The notes under the pieces were generated by a model. It did not search any database and was not told the origin of the DNA. It saw only the letters and a list, made by a program, of their open reading frames with translations. Position numbers and translations under genes: made by a program. This document shows, piece after piece, positions 1 to 8,204 of a DNA stretch of 64,000 nucleotides (its first letter is position 1; the number at the start of each line of letters is the position of its first letter). This stretch comes from Sphingomonadaceae bacterium (lineage in GTDB: Bacteria; Pseudomonadota; Alphaproteobacteria; Sphingomonadales; Sphingomonadaceae). The DNA is taken from NCBI GenBank assembly GCA_029268145.1, contig JAJUHA010000005.1:40590-104589 (forward strand). Direction: 5' to 3'.

Positions 1-1
1 G

Positions 2-256
2 GATCTGAGGGCCGAGCAGGACCATTTCGAGATCGGCCTCACCTTCAGCCAGGTGCCGGCCAAGCTTCGGATCCCCTATGGCGCCATCACCGGGTTCGTC
101 GATCCGGCGGTCAACTTCGCGCTGCAGTTCGCGGTCAGCGCGCCGGAGAAGCCGGCGCCGCGCCCGGAGCCGCCCGCGCCTGCGGGAGATGGTGCACCCT
201 CCGGTGCCGAGGGGGGGTCGAACGTCGTCAGCCTCGACTTCAAGCGCCGCAAGTGA
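2..256 (+). CDS. sspB: SspB-like ClpXP adaptor, C-terminal part
   Basis: The reading frame is already open at base 2 and ends at TGA 254-256, so the N-terminus lies outside the window. The visible part (..FSQVPAKLRIPYGAITGFVDPAVNFALQF..) matches the end of the alphaproteobacterial SspB fold, followed by a Pro/Ala-rich flexible tail and a short end NVVSLDFKRRK. SspB proteins deliver tagged substrates to the ClpXP protease, and the short hydrophobic/basic tail is where SspB normally docks on ClpX. It precedes gmk by about 60 bases on the same strand. The family call is good; the function is taken from the family. Confidence 0.85.
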   Translation, partial: DLRAEQDHFEIGLTFSQVPAKLRIPYGAITGFVDPAVNFALQFAVSAPEKPAPRPEPPAPAGDGAPSGAEGGSNVVSLDFKRRK

Positions 257-317
257 CCGTATCGGAGCGCGCGTTCGCGGTGGCGCCGGGCGCGCGGTCC
301 CGCCCGGAGGGGCGGCG

Positions 318-956
318 GTGAGCGCGGCCCGGCGCGGGCTGATGCTGGTGCTCTCCTCGCCGTCGGGCGCGGGCAAGAGCACCATGTCGCGCCGGCTGCT
401 CGCCGCGGATCCCGCGATCCGGGTGTCCGTCTCGGTGACCACCCGCCCGCCGCGCCCTGGCGAAGTCGATGGCGAGCACTATCACTTCGTCTCCCAGGCG
501 GAGTTCGAGGCGCTGATCGAGCGGGAGCATTTCCTCGAGTGGGCGCGGGTGTTCGGCAATCTCTACGGGTCCCCGCGCGCGCCCGTGCGCGACGCCATCG
601 ACGCTGGGTTCGACGTGCTGTTCGACATCGACTGGCAGGGCGCGCAGCAGCTGGCGCAGAACCAGTTCCGCAAGGAGCCCGACGCCGACCTGGTCTCGAT
701 CTTCCTGCTGCCGCCCTCGATGCAGGAGCTGGAGCGGCGGCTGCGGGCACGCGCCGACGAACCCGAGGCCGTGATCGCCGCGCGCATGGCGAAGGCGCGG
801 GACGAGATCAGCCATTTTGCCGAATATGACTATGTGTTGGTCAACGACGATGCCGATGCCTGCTTCCGGAACATTCAGACCATCGTCGCGGCCGAGCGGC
901 TGCGGCGCCCCCGCCAGATCGGCCTGTTCCCCCTGGTTCGCGCCCTGCTCGACTGA
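318..956 (+). CDS. gmk: Guanylate kinase
   Basis: A 212-residue protein that phosphorylates GMP to GDP with ATP. The P-loop SSPSGAGKST is at about residues 13-22. The GMP-binding stretch (VSVTTRPPRPGEVDGEHYHFVS) and the DIDWQGAQQL segment follow. The frame is open far upstream, but I start at GTG 318: the P-loop then sits at the usual distance from the N-terminus and a GGAGG box lies at 306-310. The length is normal for the family. It is probably cotranscribed with the sspB-like gene. Confidence 0.95.
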   Translation: MSAARRGLMLVLSSPSGAGKSTMSRRLLAADPAIRVSVSVTTRPPRPGEVDGEHYHFVSQAEFEALIEREHFLEWARVFGNLYGSPRAPVRDAIDAGFDVLFDIDWQGAQQLAQNQFRKEPDADLVSIFLLPPSMQELERRLRARADEPEAVIAARMAKARDEISHFAEYDYVLVNDDADACFRNIQTIVAAERLRRPRQIGLFPLVRALLD

Positions 957-966
957 GCGCCCGCGA

Positions 967-1194
967 TCAGGGCGTGCTGCCCTCGGCAACCGGCGCAGGC
1001 GCGCGGGCATCGGTTCGCTGCCAGCCGGCCGGAGTCGGGCGGATTGCGCTCCACACCGGTTCCCCCTTGGAGTCCCGCGGTACCTCGCCGGGAACGGCGA
1101 TCCGATCGCTGCCGGAGACGTGGAGGAGGGAGGGCGCGCAGCCGCCGCCGAGCAGCGCGAGTGCGAGCGCCAGAACCGCGTGTCGGGCTGTCAT
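967..1194 (-). CDS. Small putative lipoprotein
   Basis: A 75-residue protein with a short hydrophobic signal followed by a lipobox (LGGGC, Cys19). This predicts cleavage and lipidation and an envelope location. The mature part is about 56 residues, hydrophilic, and matches no family I recognise. It lies convergent to gmk with a 10-base gap. The start ATG at 1192-1194 is chosen because it puts the signal at the N-terminus; the frame is open further upstream. Function unknown. Confidence 0.6.
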   Translation of the reverse strand: MTARHAVLALALALLGGGCAPSLLHVSGSDRIAVPGEVPRDSKGEPVWSAIRPTPAGWQRTDARAPAPVAEGSTP

Positions 1195-1307
1195 GCTTCT
1201 GCCATGCACAGTCGGCCTGTCACCACAATGAACCGTTGACGGCGCATCGACCGGGTCCTTGCGCGCTTTCCTGGCCGGCCGGGGCGTGCCACATCGGGCG
1301 AGGCCCC

Positions 1308-2546
1308 ATGATGGACCCAACCGGTCACGCCCACCCGCCCGCGTCGTCCTGCAGGGGCGAGGTCGTGCGGCTCGCCGCCCGCGGGGACGGCGTGACCGCC
1401 GATGGCCGGTTCGTGGCCGGGGCCGTTCCGGGAGATCGGGTCGAGGCCGACGGCTCGCTGGTTCCCGGGCCGAATCGCGCGGTGCCGGCCTGTGTCCATT
1501 TCGGCACCTGCGGCGGCTGTCAGCTGCAGCATGTGAGCGAGGCGCTGCTGGCGGACTTCGCCACCATGCGCTGCCTCGAGCCGCTGCGCCGGCTGGGGAT
1601 CGCGCCGGCGCGCGTTCGGCCGGCGCATCTCTCGCCGCCCTTCAGCCGCCGGCGCGCGAGCCTCCGGGCTGTCCGCCGCGATGGCCGCGTCGCGATCGGC
1701 TTCAACGCCGAGGGGAGCCATGCGCTTCTCGATCTGGCGATGTGCCCGGTGCTCATCCCCGCCCTCTTCGACCTCGTCGATCCCCTCCGCCGTCTGCTCG
1801 AACCGCTGCTGCCACCGCGAAGCGTGGTCGGCATCACCATGACTGCGACCGACGCCGGGATCGACCTGCTGCTCGCCAATCTTTCGGTGGAACGGCTTCC
1901 GGTCGTCGAAGCGCTCACGGCCTTCGCGGTCGAGCAGGGTCTCGCGCGGCTTTCGGTCGAAGGGCCGCTTGGTGTCGAGACCGTGGTGGCGCCCGGCGTG
2001 CCCGCGGTGCGGCTTGGCGGAGTCGCCGTCACCCTGCCGCCCGGCGCCTTTCTCCAGGCCACCGCCGACGGGGAGGCGGCGCTTGTGGCAGCCGTGCGGG
2101 AGTGCATTGCCGGGGCCGGCCGCATTGCCGACCTCTTCTGCGGCGTCGGAACCTTCGCCCTGCCCCTGTCGGCGGCGGCGCGGGTGCTGGCCGCCGATGC
2201 CTCGGGCCCGGCCGTGGCGGCGCTCGCCCGCGCGGCAAGGGCTGCGGGGCGCCCGGTCGAGACGCTGCACCGGGATCTCTTCCGCCGCCCGCTGGCTGGT
2301 GCCGAGCTTCGCGGACTGGACGCGGTGGTCATCGACCCGCCGCGCAGCGGTGCCGCTGCCCAGACCGCCGAGATCGCCGCTGCGCGCGTGCCGGTGGTGA
2401 TGGCGGTCTCCTGCAACCCGGCGACCTTCGCACGCGATGCCGAGCGGCTGGTGGCGGCCGGCTACACCCTCGAGACGCTGTGGCCGGTGGCGCAGTTCCG
2501 CTGGTCGACGCATGTGGAACTTGCTGCCCGGTTCCTTTTCCGTTGA
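1308..2546 (+). CDS. TrmA/RlmD-family RNA (uracil-5-) methyltransferase
   Basis: A 412-residue class I SAM-dependent RNA methyltransferase. In order: a short N-terminal beta region resembling TRAM; four cysteines at about residues 62, 68, 71 and 146 matching the [4Fe-4S] ligands of RumA/RlmD enzymes; a gap; the SAM motif ADLFCGVGT at about 274-282; DPPRSG at about 343; and the catalytic motif VSCNP with nucleophile Cys369. The family makes 5-methyluridine in rRNA or tRNA; which base is modified here cannot be told. The frame is open upstream of ATG 1308; that start is chosen by domain position. A second ATG follows directly at 1311. Confidence 0.88.
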   Translation: MMDPTGHAHPPASSCRGEVVRLAARGDGVTADGRFVAGAVPGDRVEADGSLVPGPNRAVPACVHFGTCGGCQLQHVSEALLADFATMRCLEPLRRLGIAPARVRPAHLSPPFSRRRASLRAVRRDGRVAIGFNAEGSHALLDLAMCPVLIPALFDLVDPLRRLLEPLLPPRSVVGITMTATDAGIDLLLANLSVERLPVVEALTAFAVEQGLARLSVEGPLGVETVVAPGVPAVRLGGVAVTLPPGAFLQATADGEAALVAAVRECIAGAGRIADLFCGVGTFALPLSAAARVLAADASGPAVAALARAARAAGRPVETLHRDLFRRPLAGAELRGLDAVVIDPPRSGAAAQTAEIAAARVPVVMAVSCNPATFARDAERLVAAGYTLETLWPVAQFRWSTHVELAARFLFR

Positions 2547-2561
2547 GACACATTCAACGGA
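2539..2561 (+). other. Hairpin over the methyltransferase stop codon
   Basis: TCCGTTGA (2539-2546) and TCAACGGA (2554-2561) form a perfect 8-bp stem around a 7-base loop; the left arm includes the TGA stop codon. No T-run follows, so it is at best a weak terminator or an mRNA 3'-end stabiliser. Confidence 0.4.
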
Positions 2562-2585
2562 GCACCTGCTGGGTTGTAAGATCTC

Positions 2586-2615
2586 TTGACAGACTCTCGG
2601 GTGCGGATGTGGCTA
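2586..2615 (+). promoter_or_regulatory. Putative promoter of the first PEP-CTERM gene
   Basis: A consensus -35 hexamer TTGACA (2586-2591) is followed 17-18 bases later by TGTGGCTA as a poor -10. It sits about 95 bases before the PEP-CTERM start codon, in one of the few intergenic gaps with lower G+C. A GANTC site (GACTC, 2592-2596) lies directly after the -35, so CcrM methylation could overlap it. The -10 is weak, so this is tentative. Confidence 0.4.
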
Positions 2616-2709
2616 ACCCGTTGAAGCGGTGAAGGCGGGGCGCTTGGCACGTTTCTTGCAGGTCTCACGCCGGCGCGGAGAGTCCGCGCCTCGTTCGGAG
2701 GGTCAGTCC

Positions 2710-3339
2710 ATGAAGAAGCTTCTTCTTGCTGCGGCCGGTGCGGCGCTTGTCGCTGCACCTGTCTCGGCTGCCGTCACCGTCCTCACCTTCGAGGGCATCG
2801 GCAATCTCAATCCGGTCGGCGCCTTCTATGCGCCGAACTACATCTTCTCGCCGGCGACGCTCGCGATCGTCGACGCCGATGCGGGGGGCACGGGCAACTT
2901 CGCCAACGAGCCGTCGGCCAGCACCATCATGTTCTTCCTGGACGCGGACAACGCGATCCTGGACGTGCCGGCCGGCTTCACCACCGGCTTCAGCTTCTGG
3001 TACACCTCGTCGACGGTTGCATCGGTCACCGTCTATGACGGCCCGGGCGGCACCGGAAATGTCCTTGGCACGCTGAATCTGGTCGCCAATGCCTTCGACG
3101 GCTGCAACGGTGACCCCACCGGAGCCTTTGCCTGCTGGGCGCCGGTCGGCGTGGCCTTCGCCGGCACCGCCTTCTCGATCGACTTCGGCGGCACGGCCAA
3201 CCAGACCGGCTTCGACAACATCACCTTCGGCAGCGAAACGCCGGTCGTTCCCGAGCCGGCCACCTGGGCGATGCTGATCGCCGGGTTCGGCCTGGTCGGC
3301 CACGCCGCCCGTCGCCGCCGGGCCGCGCTCGCCGCCTGA
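2710..3339 (+). CDS. PEP-CTERM sorting-domain exported protein (1)
   Basis: A 209-residue secreted protein. It has an N-terminal signal peptide ([20 protein letters not shown]), a beta-rich, Gly/Thr-rich middle with an aromatic core (FSFWYTS, TVYDGPGG), and a C-terminal tail from residue 181: PEPATWAMLIAGFGLVG, then an Arg-rich end. That PEP / hydrophobic helix / basic tripartite signal is the substrate mark of exosortase systems. ATG 2710 has a GGAGG box just upstream. The middle resembles carbohydrate- or matrix-associated PEP-CTERM proteins, but no specific activity can be assigned. A strong terminator follows. Confidence 0.85.
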   Translation: MKKLLLAAAGAALVAAPVSAAVTVLTFEGIGNLNPVGAFYAPNYIFSPATLAIVDADAGGTGNFANEPSASTIMFFLDADNAILDVPAGFTTGFSFWYTSSTVASVTVYDGPGGTGNVLGTLNLVANAFDGCNGDPTGAFACWAPVGVAFAGTAFSIDFGGTANQTGFDNITFGSETPVVPEPATWAMLIAGFGLVGHAARRRRAALAA

Positions 3340-3363
3340 GCGTTCGACCGTTCGTCACCAGGG

Positions 3364-3389
3364 AAGGGCGGGCCGCAAGGCCCGCCCTT
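3364..3389 (+). terminator. Bidirectional intrinsic terminator
   Basis: AAGGGCGGGCC (3364-3374), loop GCAA, GGCCCGCCCTT (3379-3389): a perfect 11-bp stem with flanking A and T runs. It lies between the convergent PEP-CTERM gene and the deoxyhypusine-synthase-like gene and can serve both. Confidence 0.85.
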
Positions 3390-3396
3390 TCGTGCC

Positions 3397-4446
3397 TCAG
3401 GCGAAGATCTGCGCCCAGCGGCGGGGTGTGCGGTCCTTCCAGAGGCCGCGGTGCCAGGCGTCCGAGGCAAGGAGCGGCATCACGCTTCCGGCCTCGGCGA
3501 AGACCATCTGCTCGATCGCCGTCGACACCTTGCCCCAGCTGGCCGCCTCCTGGAGGGTGGAGGAGGAGCAGGCGCCGTCGCGCACGTCGGCGACCGTGAT
3601 CTGCACGGCATATTTGTGCGGCTTGACATCCTCGTGGCCGAGGATCTCCGCGCACACCACCGTGTCCTGCACGAAATTCTTGGGCACGCCCCCGCCGATC
3701 ATGAGGAGGCCCGTGGCGCCAGCGCGGATCTTGATCTCGGTGAGCTCGCGGAAGTCGGCGATGGCGTCGAGCACCATGTGCGGCTGGCCGGCCTTCATCC
3801 GGTCGACCTGGTGCTTGACCAGGCCGAAGCCGGCCGACGAATCGACGAAGGCCGGGCAGAAGATCGGCACGTCATGCTCGAAGGCGAGCCTGACGAGGCT
3901 GTTCTCCTTCTTCCCGTGCGCGGCGAGGTAGCGGCCCATCTCGCGGATGAAGGCGCGCGAGGAATAGGCCCGGGGCTCGAGCGAATCCGCGATCCGGCCG
4001 ATGGTGAAGTCGCAGTCCTGGAGCTCCTCCTCATCGATGTAGGTGTCGTAGATGCGGTCGATGTAGAGCGAGCGCAGCGTGTCGTCGTCGGGCACCTCGA
4101 GCGCCTGGTAGTGCCGGTGGCCGAGGCCCTCGAAGAAGTCCATGTCGACGATCGTGGCCCCAGTTGCGACCACGGCATCCACCATGTTCGAGCGGACCAG
4201 CTCGGCGTAGAGGTCCATGCAGCCGCCCGCGGACGTGGAGCCGGCGATGACAAGGAAGATGGTGCAGTCCGGGTCGGCCAGCATCTGGTTGTAGATGCCT
4301 GTCGCGCGCGCGAGGTCGCGGCTGGTGAACGACATCTTGCCCATCGCGTCGATGATGGGCCGGGCGTCGAACGTCCGGATGTCGATGTGCTCGACGGTGG
4401 TCGACAGAAGCTCGCGCTTGCGCTGGTCATTGATGCGTTGGGTCAT
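3397..4446 (-). CDS. Deoxyhypusine-synthase-like (homospermidine-synthase-like) protein
   Basis: A 349-residue protein of the deoxyhypusine synthase fold. It carries the NAD-binding segments (GSTSAGG at about 70, GATIVDMDF at about 96, GGGVPKNF at about 251) and the active-site motif EAASWGKV with Lys306 at the place of the catalytic lysine. Bacteria lack eIF5A; homologues of this type have been reported to act in polyamine synthesis, moving an aminobutyl group from spermidine to putrescine or a related amine. The gene just upstream on the same strand is an ornithine/lysine decarboxylase, which would supply the diamine. I start at the ATG at 4444-4446 because a GGAGG lies just before it; an in-frame ATG 12 bases upstream is possible. 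Confidence 0.85.
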   Translation of the reverse strand: MTQRINDQRKRELLSTTVEHIDIRTFDARPIIDAMGKMSFTSRDLARATGIYNQMLADPDCTIFLVIAGSTSAGGCMDLYAELVRSNMVDAVVATGATIVDMDFFEGLGHRHYQALEVPDDDTLRSLYIDRIYDTYIDEEELQDCDFTIGRIADSLEPRAYSSRAFIREMGRYLAAHGKKENSLVRLAFEHDVPIFCPAFVDSSAGFGLVKHQVDRMKAGQPHMVLDAIADFRELTEIKIRAGATGLLMIGGGVPKNFVQDTVVCAEILGHEDVKPHKYAVQITVADVRDGACSSSTLQEAASWGKVSTAIEQMVFAEAGSVMPLLASDAWHRGLWKDRTPRRWAQIFA

Positions 4447-4469
4447 TCCATCCTCCATGCCGCCGGCGC

Positions 4470-4489
4470 CCCGGACCTTGCGGTCCGGG
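4470..4489 (-). other. Hairpin between the two polyamine genes
   Basis: CCCGGACC (4470-4477), loop TTGC, GGTCCGGG (4482-4489): a perfect 8-bp stem in the 83-base gap between the decarboxylase stop and the synthase start. No T-run follows in the direction of transcription, so it is more likely an mRNA processing or stability element than a full terminator. Confidence 0.4.
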
Positions 4490-4529
4490 ACGCCTTAGGA
4501 CGATTGTGTGACAGCTCGCCGGCCGCCGG

Positions 4530-5732
4530 CTAGGATGCCTGGCGACGGATCAGCGGCTGGACATTGTCGGGGACTGCGAGTTCGCCGCCCTCGGGGATGA
4601 GCGAGAGCATCGGGGCATCGCGCACGATCGCCACCTCATGCTCGCCGAAGCCGTTGAAGCCGGTGCGCATCGCCTGGCCATAGGCGCCGAGCTGGCCGAT
4701 CTCGAGATAGTCCCCGGGCCGCACGTCCGCCGGCAGCAGGAAGGGGCCCTTCATGTGGTCCATGTCGTCGCACGTCGGGCCCCAGAGCGCGAACCCGAGC
4801 AGGGACGCGGAGCTGGCCTCGGGCCGGACCAGCCGGACCGGGTAGCGCCAGTCGATGTGCGCGGCATCGAACAGCGAGCCATAGGCGCCGTCGTTGATGT
4901 AGAGCTCCTCGCCGCGGCGCTTCTCCACCCGCACCAGGACGCTCGCATAGTCGGCCGAAAGGGCCCGGCCCGGCTCGCACCACAGTTCGGCCGAGTAGCT
5001 CACCGGGAGCTGCTCGAAGGCGCGGTGGATGACGGCGAAATAGGCCGCGAGCGGGGGCGGCTCCATGCCCGGGTAGCGGGAGGGAAAGCCGCCGCCGACG
5101 TCGATCACGTCGATCGTGACCGCGGCCTCGACGATGGCGGCGCGCACGAAGGCCATGGCATCGGCATAGGCCTGCGGCGTCATCGCCTGGCTTCCGACAT
5201 GGAAGCAGATGCCGAGCGCATCGGCCACCTGCCGCGCGGCCATGAGGAGCGCGGGCGCCTCGGCGACGCCCACCCCGAACTTCGAGGCCAGGCTCAGCTT
5301 CGAATGCGCCGAGGAGACCCGGAGCCGCACGAGGAGCGTGAGGTCGGTGGCGCCGCCGGTTGCGCGCACGATCTTCGCCAGCTCCTCATGGCTGTCGAGC
5401 GAGAAGATGCGCACGCCGAGCGCATAGGCCTCGGCAATCGCCTCCTCGGCCTTGACCGGATGCATGAAGGCAAGCGTGGCCTCCGGCAGCAGCCCGTGGA
5501 CGAGGCGCGCTTCCGCGATCGAGGCAACGTCGAACGCACGGATGCCGCCCTCCCACAGCAGCGTGAGCAGCGTGGGATCGGGGTTGGCCTTGACCGCGTA
5601 GAAGCTCCGACCCGGGAAATGCCGGGTGAAGAAGCGCGCGGCCGCGAGCGCTGCGTGCGGGCGAATGAGGGTGACCGGCCGGGCCGGTGCGAACGCTTGC
5701 GCTACCCCCAGCGCGTGATGGCTCTCGTACAA
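4530..5732 (-). CDS. Ornithine/lysine decarboxylase, PLP group IV
   Basis: About 400 residues. This alanine-racemase-fold decarboxylase would make putrescine (or cadaverine). Seen: the PLP-lysine motif FYAVKANPDP (Lys48), VSSAHSKLSLASKFG, HVGSQAM, the GGGFPS glycine loop, CEPGRAL, and the active-site cysteine in WGPTCDDMD. The frame has no ATG near its start. I choose TTG at 5730-5732 because a GGAGG (5742-5746) lies at good spacing; a longer frame to TTG 5765 is possible. The length suits eukaryotic-type bacterial ODC/LDC enzymes. Substrate preference cannot be read from sequence. It is the first gene of a polyamine pair with the deoxyhypusine-synthase-like gene. Confidence 0.88.
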   Translation of the reverse strand: MYESHHALGVAQAFAPARPVTLIRPHAALAAARFFTRHFPGRSFYAVKANPDPTLLTLLWEGGIRAFDVASIAEARLVHGLLPEATLAFMHPVKAEEAIAEAYALGVRIFSLDSHEELAKIVRATGGATDLTLLVRLRVSSAHSKLSLASKFGVGVAEAPALLMAARQVADALGICFHVGSQAMTPQAYADAMAFVRAAIVEAAVTIDVIDVGGGFPSRYPGMEPPPLAAYFAVIHRAFEQLPVSYSAELWCEPGRALSADYASVLVRVEKRRGEELYINDGAYGSLFDAAHIDWRYPVRLVRPEASSASLLGFALWGPTCDDMDHMKGPFLLPADVRPGDYLEIGQLGAYGQAMRTGFNGFGEHEVAIVRDAPMLSLIPEGGELAVPDNVQPLIRRQAS

Positions 5733-5887
5733 CTCAAGGGACCTCCACGAAGCAGTTGCGAACAAAGCTGCCTTGCGGTGGAAGTCCCATGGGGCAGCGG
5801 GGCGCGCATATGGGACCAGGGGGACCGGATGTAAAGGGACAATTGCGCGCTGCGCGCCGGGGCCCGCGGCGGCGCGCCCGCGGGCAG

Positions 5888-6178
5888 TCAGGCGCGGGCG
5901 CGCCTGCCCCTTGCCTGCTCGGCGCGGATCCGGTCGATGTGGGCGGCGAGCGTGCCGACGGTTGCGAAGAGGTCGGCGGTCACGTCCTCGTCGTCGATCA
6001 GGATCCCGAAATGGTCCTCGATGGCGGTCAGCACCGTCGCCACGGCCATCGAATCGAGCTCCGGGAGGTGACCGAACAGGCCGGAGTCGGCCGAAAGCCC
6101 GGCCGCCACGTCCGGCGCGAGGCCGAGGCTTTCCGACAGGACGCTGACGAGGCGGGCAAGGGTGTCGTGCTGGCTCAC
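5888..6178 (-). CDS. Stand-alone acyl carrier protein
   Basis: A 96-residue phosphopantetheine-binding protein with the motif ELDSMAVATVLTAIEDHFG; Ser43 is the expected 4'-phosphopantetheine site. The acidic four-helix ACP core is complete and a basic, Ala/Arg-rich tail ends it. The start is GTG 6178. It is not next to fatty-acid synthesis genes and is not a typical AcpP (DSL is replaced by DSM). Similar ACPs occur in polysaccharide/exosortase loci and in small specialised pathways. Here the upstream gene is divergent dapF and the downstream gene is the decarboxylase, so the partner is unknown. Confidence 0.8.
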   Translation of the reverse strand: MSQHDTLARLVSVLSESLGLAPDVAAGLSADSGLFGHLPELDSMAVATVLTAIEDHFGILIDDEDVTADLFATVGTLAAHIDRIRAEQARGRRARA

Positions 6179-6297
6179 TTCAGGGCTCGCAGGGTGCGTT
6201 CATTCGGCGCGAAGTCGCGCCGCCTACACTGCGCCGGGCGCCGTTGCAATCCGCCGGCGGTGGACAGTGCCGGGGCCGCCCCCTATGTCCCGGCGCC

Positions 6298-7086
6298 ATG
6301 GCGGTTCCGTTCGTCAAGATGCACGGGGCAGGCAATGACTTCGTGATCTTCGATGCGCGGGAGCAGCCCATCCCGCTCGATCCCGCGCGCGTGCGCCTGC
6401 TTGCCGACCGGCACCGGGGAATCGGCTGCGACCAGCTGTTCCGGCTCGAGCCCAGCGCGCGGGCGGACCTGTTCCTGCGGATCTGGAACCCGGACGGGAC
6501 CGAGGCCGGGGCCTGCGGCAATGGCACGCGCTGTGTCGCCGCGCTGACCGGGGCGCGCCTCATCGAGACGGCGGCCGGCCTTCGCGAAGCCGAGGGCGGC
6601 GAGGGCCATGCCGTCCTCATGGGCCAGCCCCGCTTCGCGTGGGATGCGATTCCCCTCGCCATGCCGATGGACACGCTCCACATGCCGGTCGCCTGGGAGG
6701 GGCTTTCGGACCCCGGGGCGGTCTGGATGGGCAATCCGCACCTTGTCGTCTTCGTCGAGGACCCCGATGCCGTGCCGCTCGCGCGCCTCGGCCCGCTCAT
6801 CGAGCAGGATCCGCTGTTCCCCGAGCGGGTCAATGTCGGCGTCGCGCGGATCGAGAGCCGGGACCGGATCCGCCTGCGGGTCTGGGAGCGGGGCGCGGGC
6901 CTGACGCTCGCCTGCGGCTCGGGGGCGTGCGCGGCCTTCGCCGTCGCGCGGCGGCGGCGGCTGGTCGACTCGAGCGCCACCGTCGCCCTGCCGGGCGGGG
7001 ATCTGCTGATCTCGGAGCGGGAGGATGGCCAGCTGCGCATGGCCGGCCCGGTCGCCGAGGTCTTTCGCGGGACGGTCGAGCTTTGA
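6298..7086 (+). CDS. dapF: Diaminopimelate epimerase
   Basis: A 262-residue enzyme converting LL- to meso-diaminopimelate for lysine and peptidoglycan synthesis. The two catalytic cysteines lie in the expected motifs: Cys73 in GACGNGTRC and Cys206 in LACGSGAC. The N-terminal VKMHGAGNDFVIFD is a family hallmark. ATG 6298 is chosen by homology; the frame is open upstream. The stop overlaps the TTG start of mtaB (TTGA), so the two are translationally coupled. Confidence 0.95.
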   Translation: MAVPFVKMHGAGNDFVIFDAREQPIPLDPARVRLLADRHRGIGCDQLFRLEPSARADLFLRIWNPDGTEAGACGNGTRCVAALTGARLIETAAGLREAEGGEGHAVLMGQPRFAWDAIPLAMPMDTLHMPVAWEGLSDPGAVWMGNPHLVVFVEDPDAVPLARLGPLIEQDPLFPERVNVGVARIESRDRIRLRVWERGAGLTLACGSGACAAFAVARRRRLVDSSATVALPGGDLLISEREDGQLRMAGPVAEVFRGTVEL

Positions 7087-8204
7087 GCGCATCCGTCATC
7101 ACCCACGGCTGCCGCGCCAACCTGGCCGAAGCCGAGACGCTCGCCCGCTGGGCCGGTGCGGGCCGCACCATCATCAACAGCTGCGCGGTGACGGCAGCGG
7201 CCGTGCGCGATGCCCGCGCCGCGGCGAAGCGGGCCCTTGCCGACGCGGGCGCCGGCGAGGTCTGGGTGACCGGCTGTGCCGCCGAAGCCGCGCCCGAGCG
7301 CTTTGCCGACCTTCCGGTCCGGCTGGTGGCAAAGCCCGGCACCCCGGCCATGGCGACGCTCAATGCCCGCGGCTTCGTGGCGATCCAGGATGGCTGCGAC
7401 CATGGCTGCACCTTCTGCATCACCCGGCTGGCACGCGGGCCGGCGCGCTCGGCGCCCGTCGCTGCCGTCGTCGCGGCCGTGGCCGGCCTCGTCGCCCGGG
7501 GCGCCCGCGAGGTGGTGCTGACCGGTGTCGACTGCTGCGGCTGGGGGGCGGATCTCCCGGGCGCGCCGCGCCTTGGCACGCTCGTCGAGGCGGTGCTGGC
7601 TGAAGTACCCGATCTTCCCCGGCTGCGGCTGTCGACGCTCGACCCGGCGGCAGTCGACGACCGCCTCGTCGCGCTGTTCGCCGAGCCGCGGCTGATGCCG
7701 CACGCCCATCTCTCGCTCCAGTCCGGCGACGATCTCGTGCTGAAGCGGATGCGCCGCCGCCACCTCCTTGCCGATGCGGCGCGCCTCGTCGCCCGGCTGA
7801 AGGCGGCGCGGCCCGACATCGCCGTCGGCGCCGACCTCATCGCCGGCTTCCCGACCGAGGGGGAGGCCGCGCACCGGGCGAGCCTTGCCGCGATCGACGC
7901 GCTCGACCTCGTCGACGCCCATGTCTTTCCCTACTCGCCGCGCCCGGGAACGGCGGCGGCGCGCATGCCGCAGGTGGCGCCTGCCCGCGCCCGGGCCCGC
8001 GCGGCCGAGCTTCGCGCCCGCGTCGCCGCCCGCCGCGGCCGCTGGCTCCGGGGCTTCGTCGGCACGAGGGTCGAGGTCGTCGCGGAGGGAGCGCGCGGGC
8101 TTTCGCCCCATTTCGCCCGGGTGCGCCTGGCGGCGCCCCTCGCCCGGGGCGCGCTTGCGGTCGTGCAGGTGCGCGGCGCGAAAGGGGGAGAGCTGGTGCC
8201 GTGA
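7083..8204 (+). CDS. mtaB: tRNA t6A37 methylthiotransferase
   Basis: A 373-residue radical-SAM methylthiotransferase that converts t6A37 to ms2t6A37 in ANN-reading tRNAs. The N-terminal domain carries its three cluster cysteines (Cys10 in HGCRAN, Cys34 in NSCAVT, Cys65 in TGCAAE). The radical-SAM CxxxCxxC is CDHGCTFC (Cys105, 109, 112). The C-terminal segment resembles a TRAM domain. TTG 7083 overlaps the dapF stop. The protein is somewhat shorter than usual MtaB, mainly in the N-terminal domain. Family synteny (dapF-mtaB-ftsY) supports the subfamily call over MiaB or RimO. Confidence 0.9.
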   Translation: MSASVITHGCRANLAEAETLARWAGAGRTIINSCAVTAAAVRDARAAAKRALADAGAGEVWVTGCAAEAAPERFADLPVRLVAKPGTPAMATLNARGFVAIQDGCDHGCTFCITRLARGPARSAPVAAVVAAVAGLVARGAREVVLTGVDCCGWGADLPGAPRLGTLVEAVLAEVPDLPRLRLSTLDPAAVDDRLVALFAEPRLMPHAHLSLQSGDDLVLKRMRRRHLLADAARLVARLKAARPDIAVGADLIAGFPTEGEAAHRASLAAIDALDLVDAHVFPYSPRPGTAAARMPQVAPARARARAAELRARVAARRGRWLRGFVGTRVEVVAEGARGLSPHFARVRLAAPLARGALAVVQVRGAKGGELVP

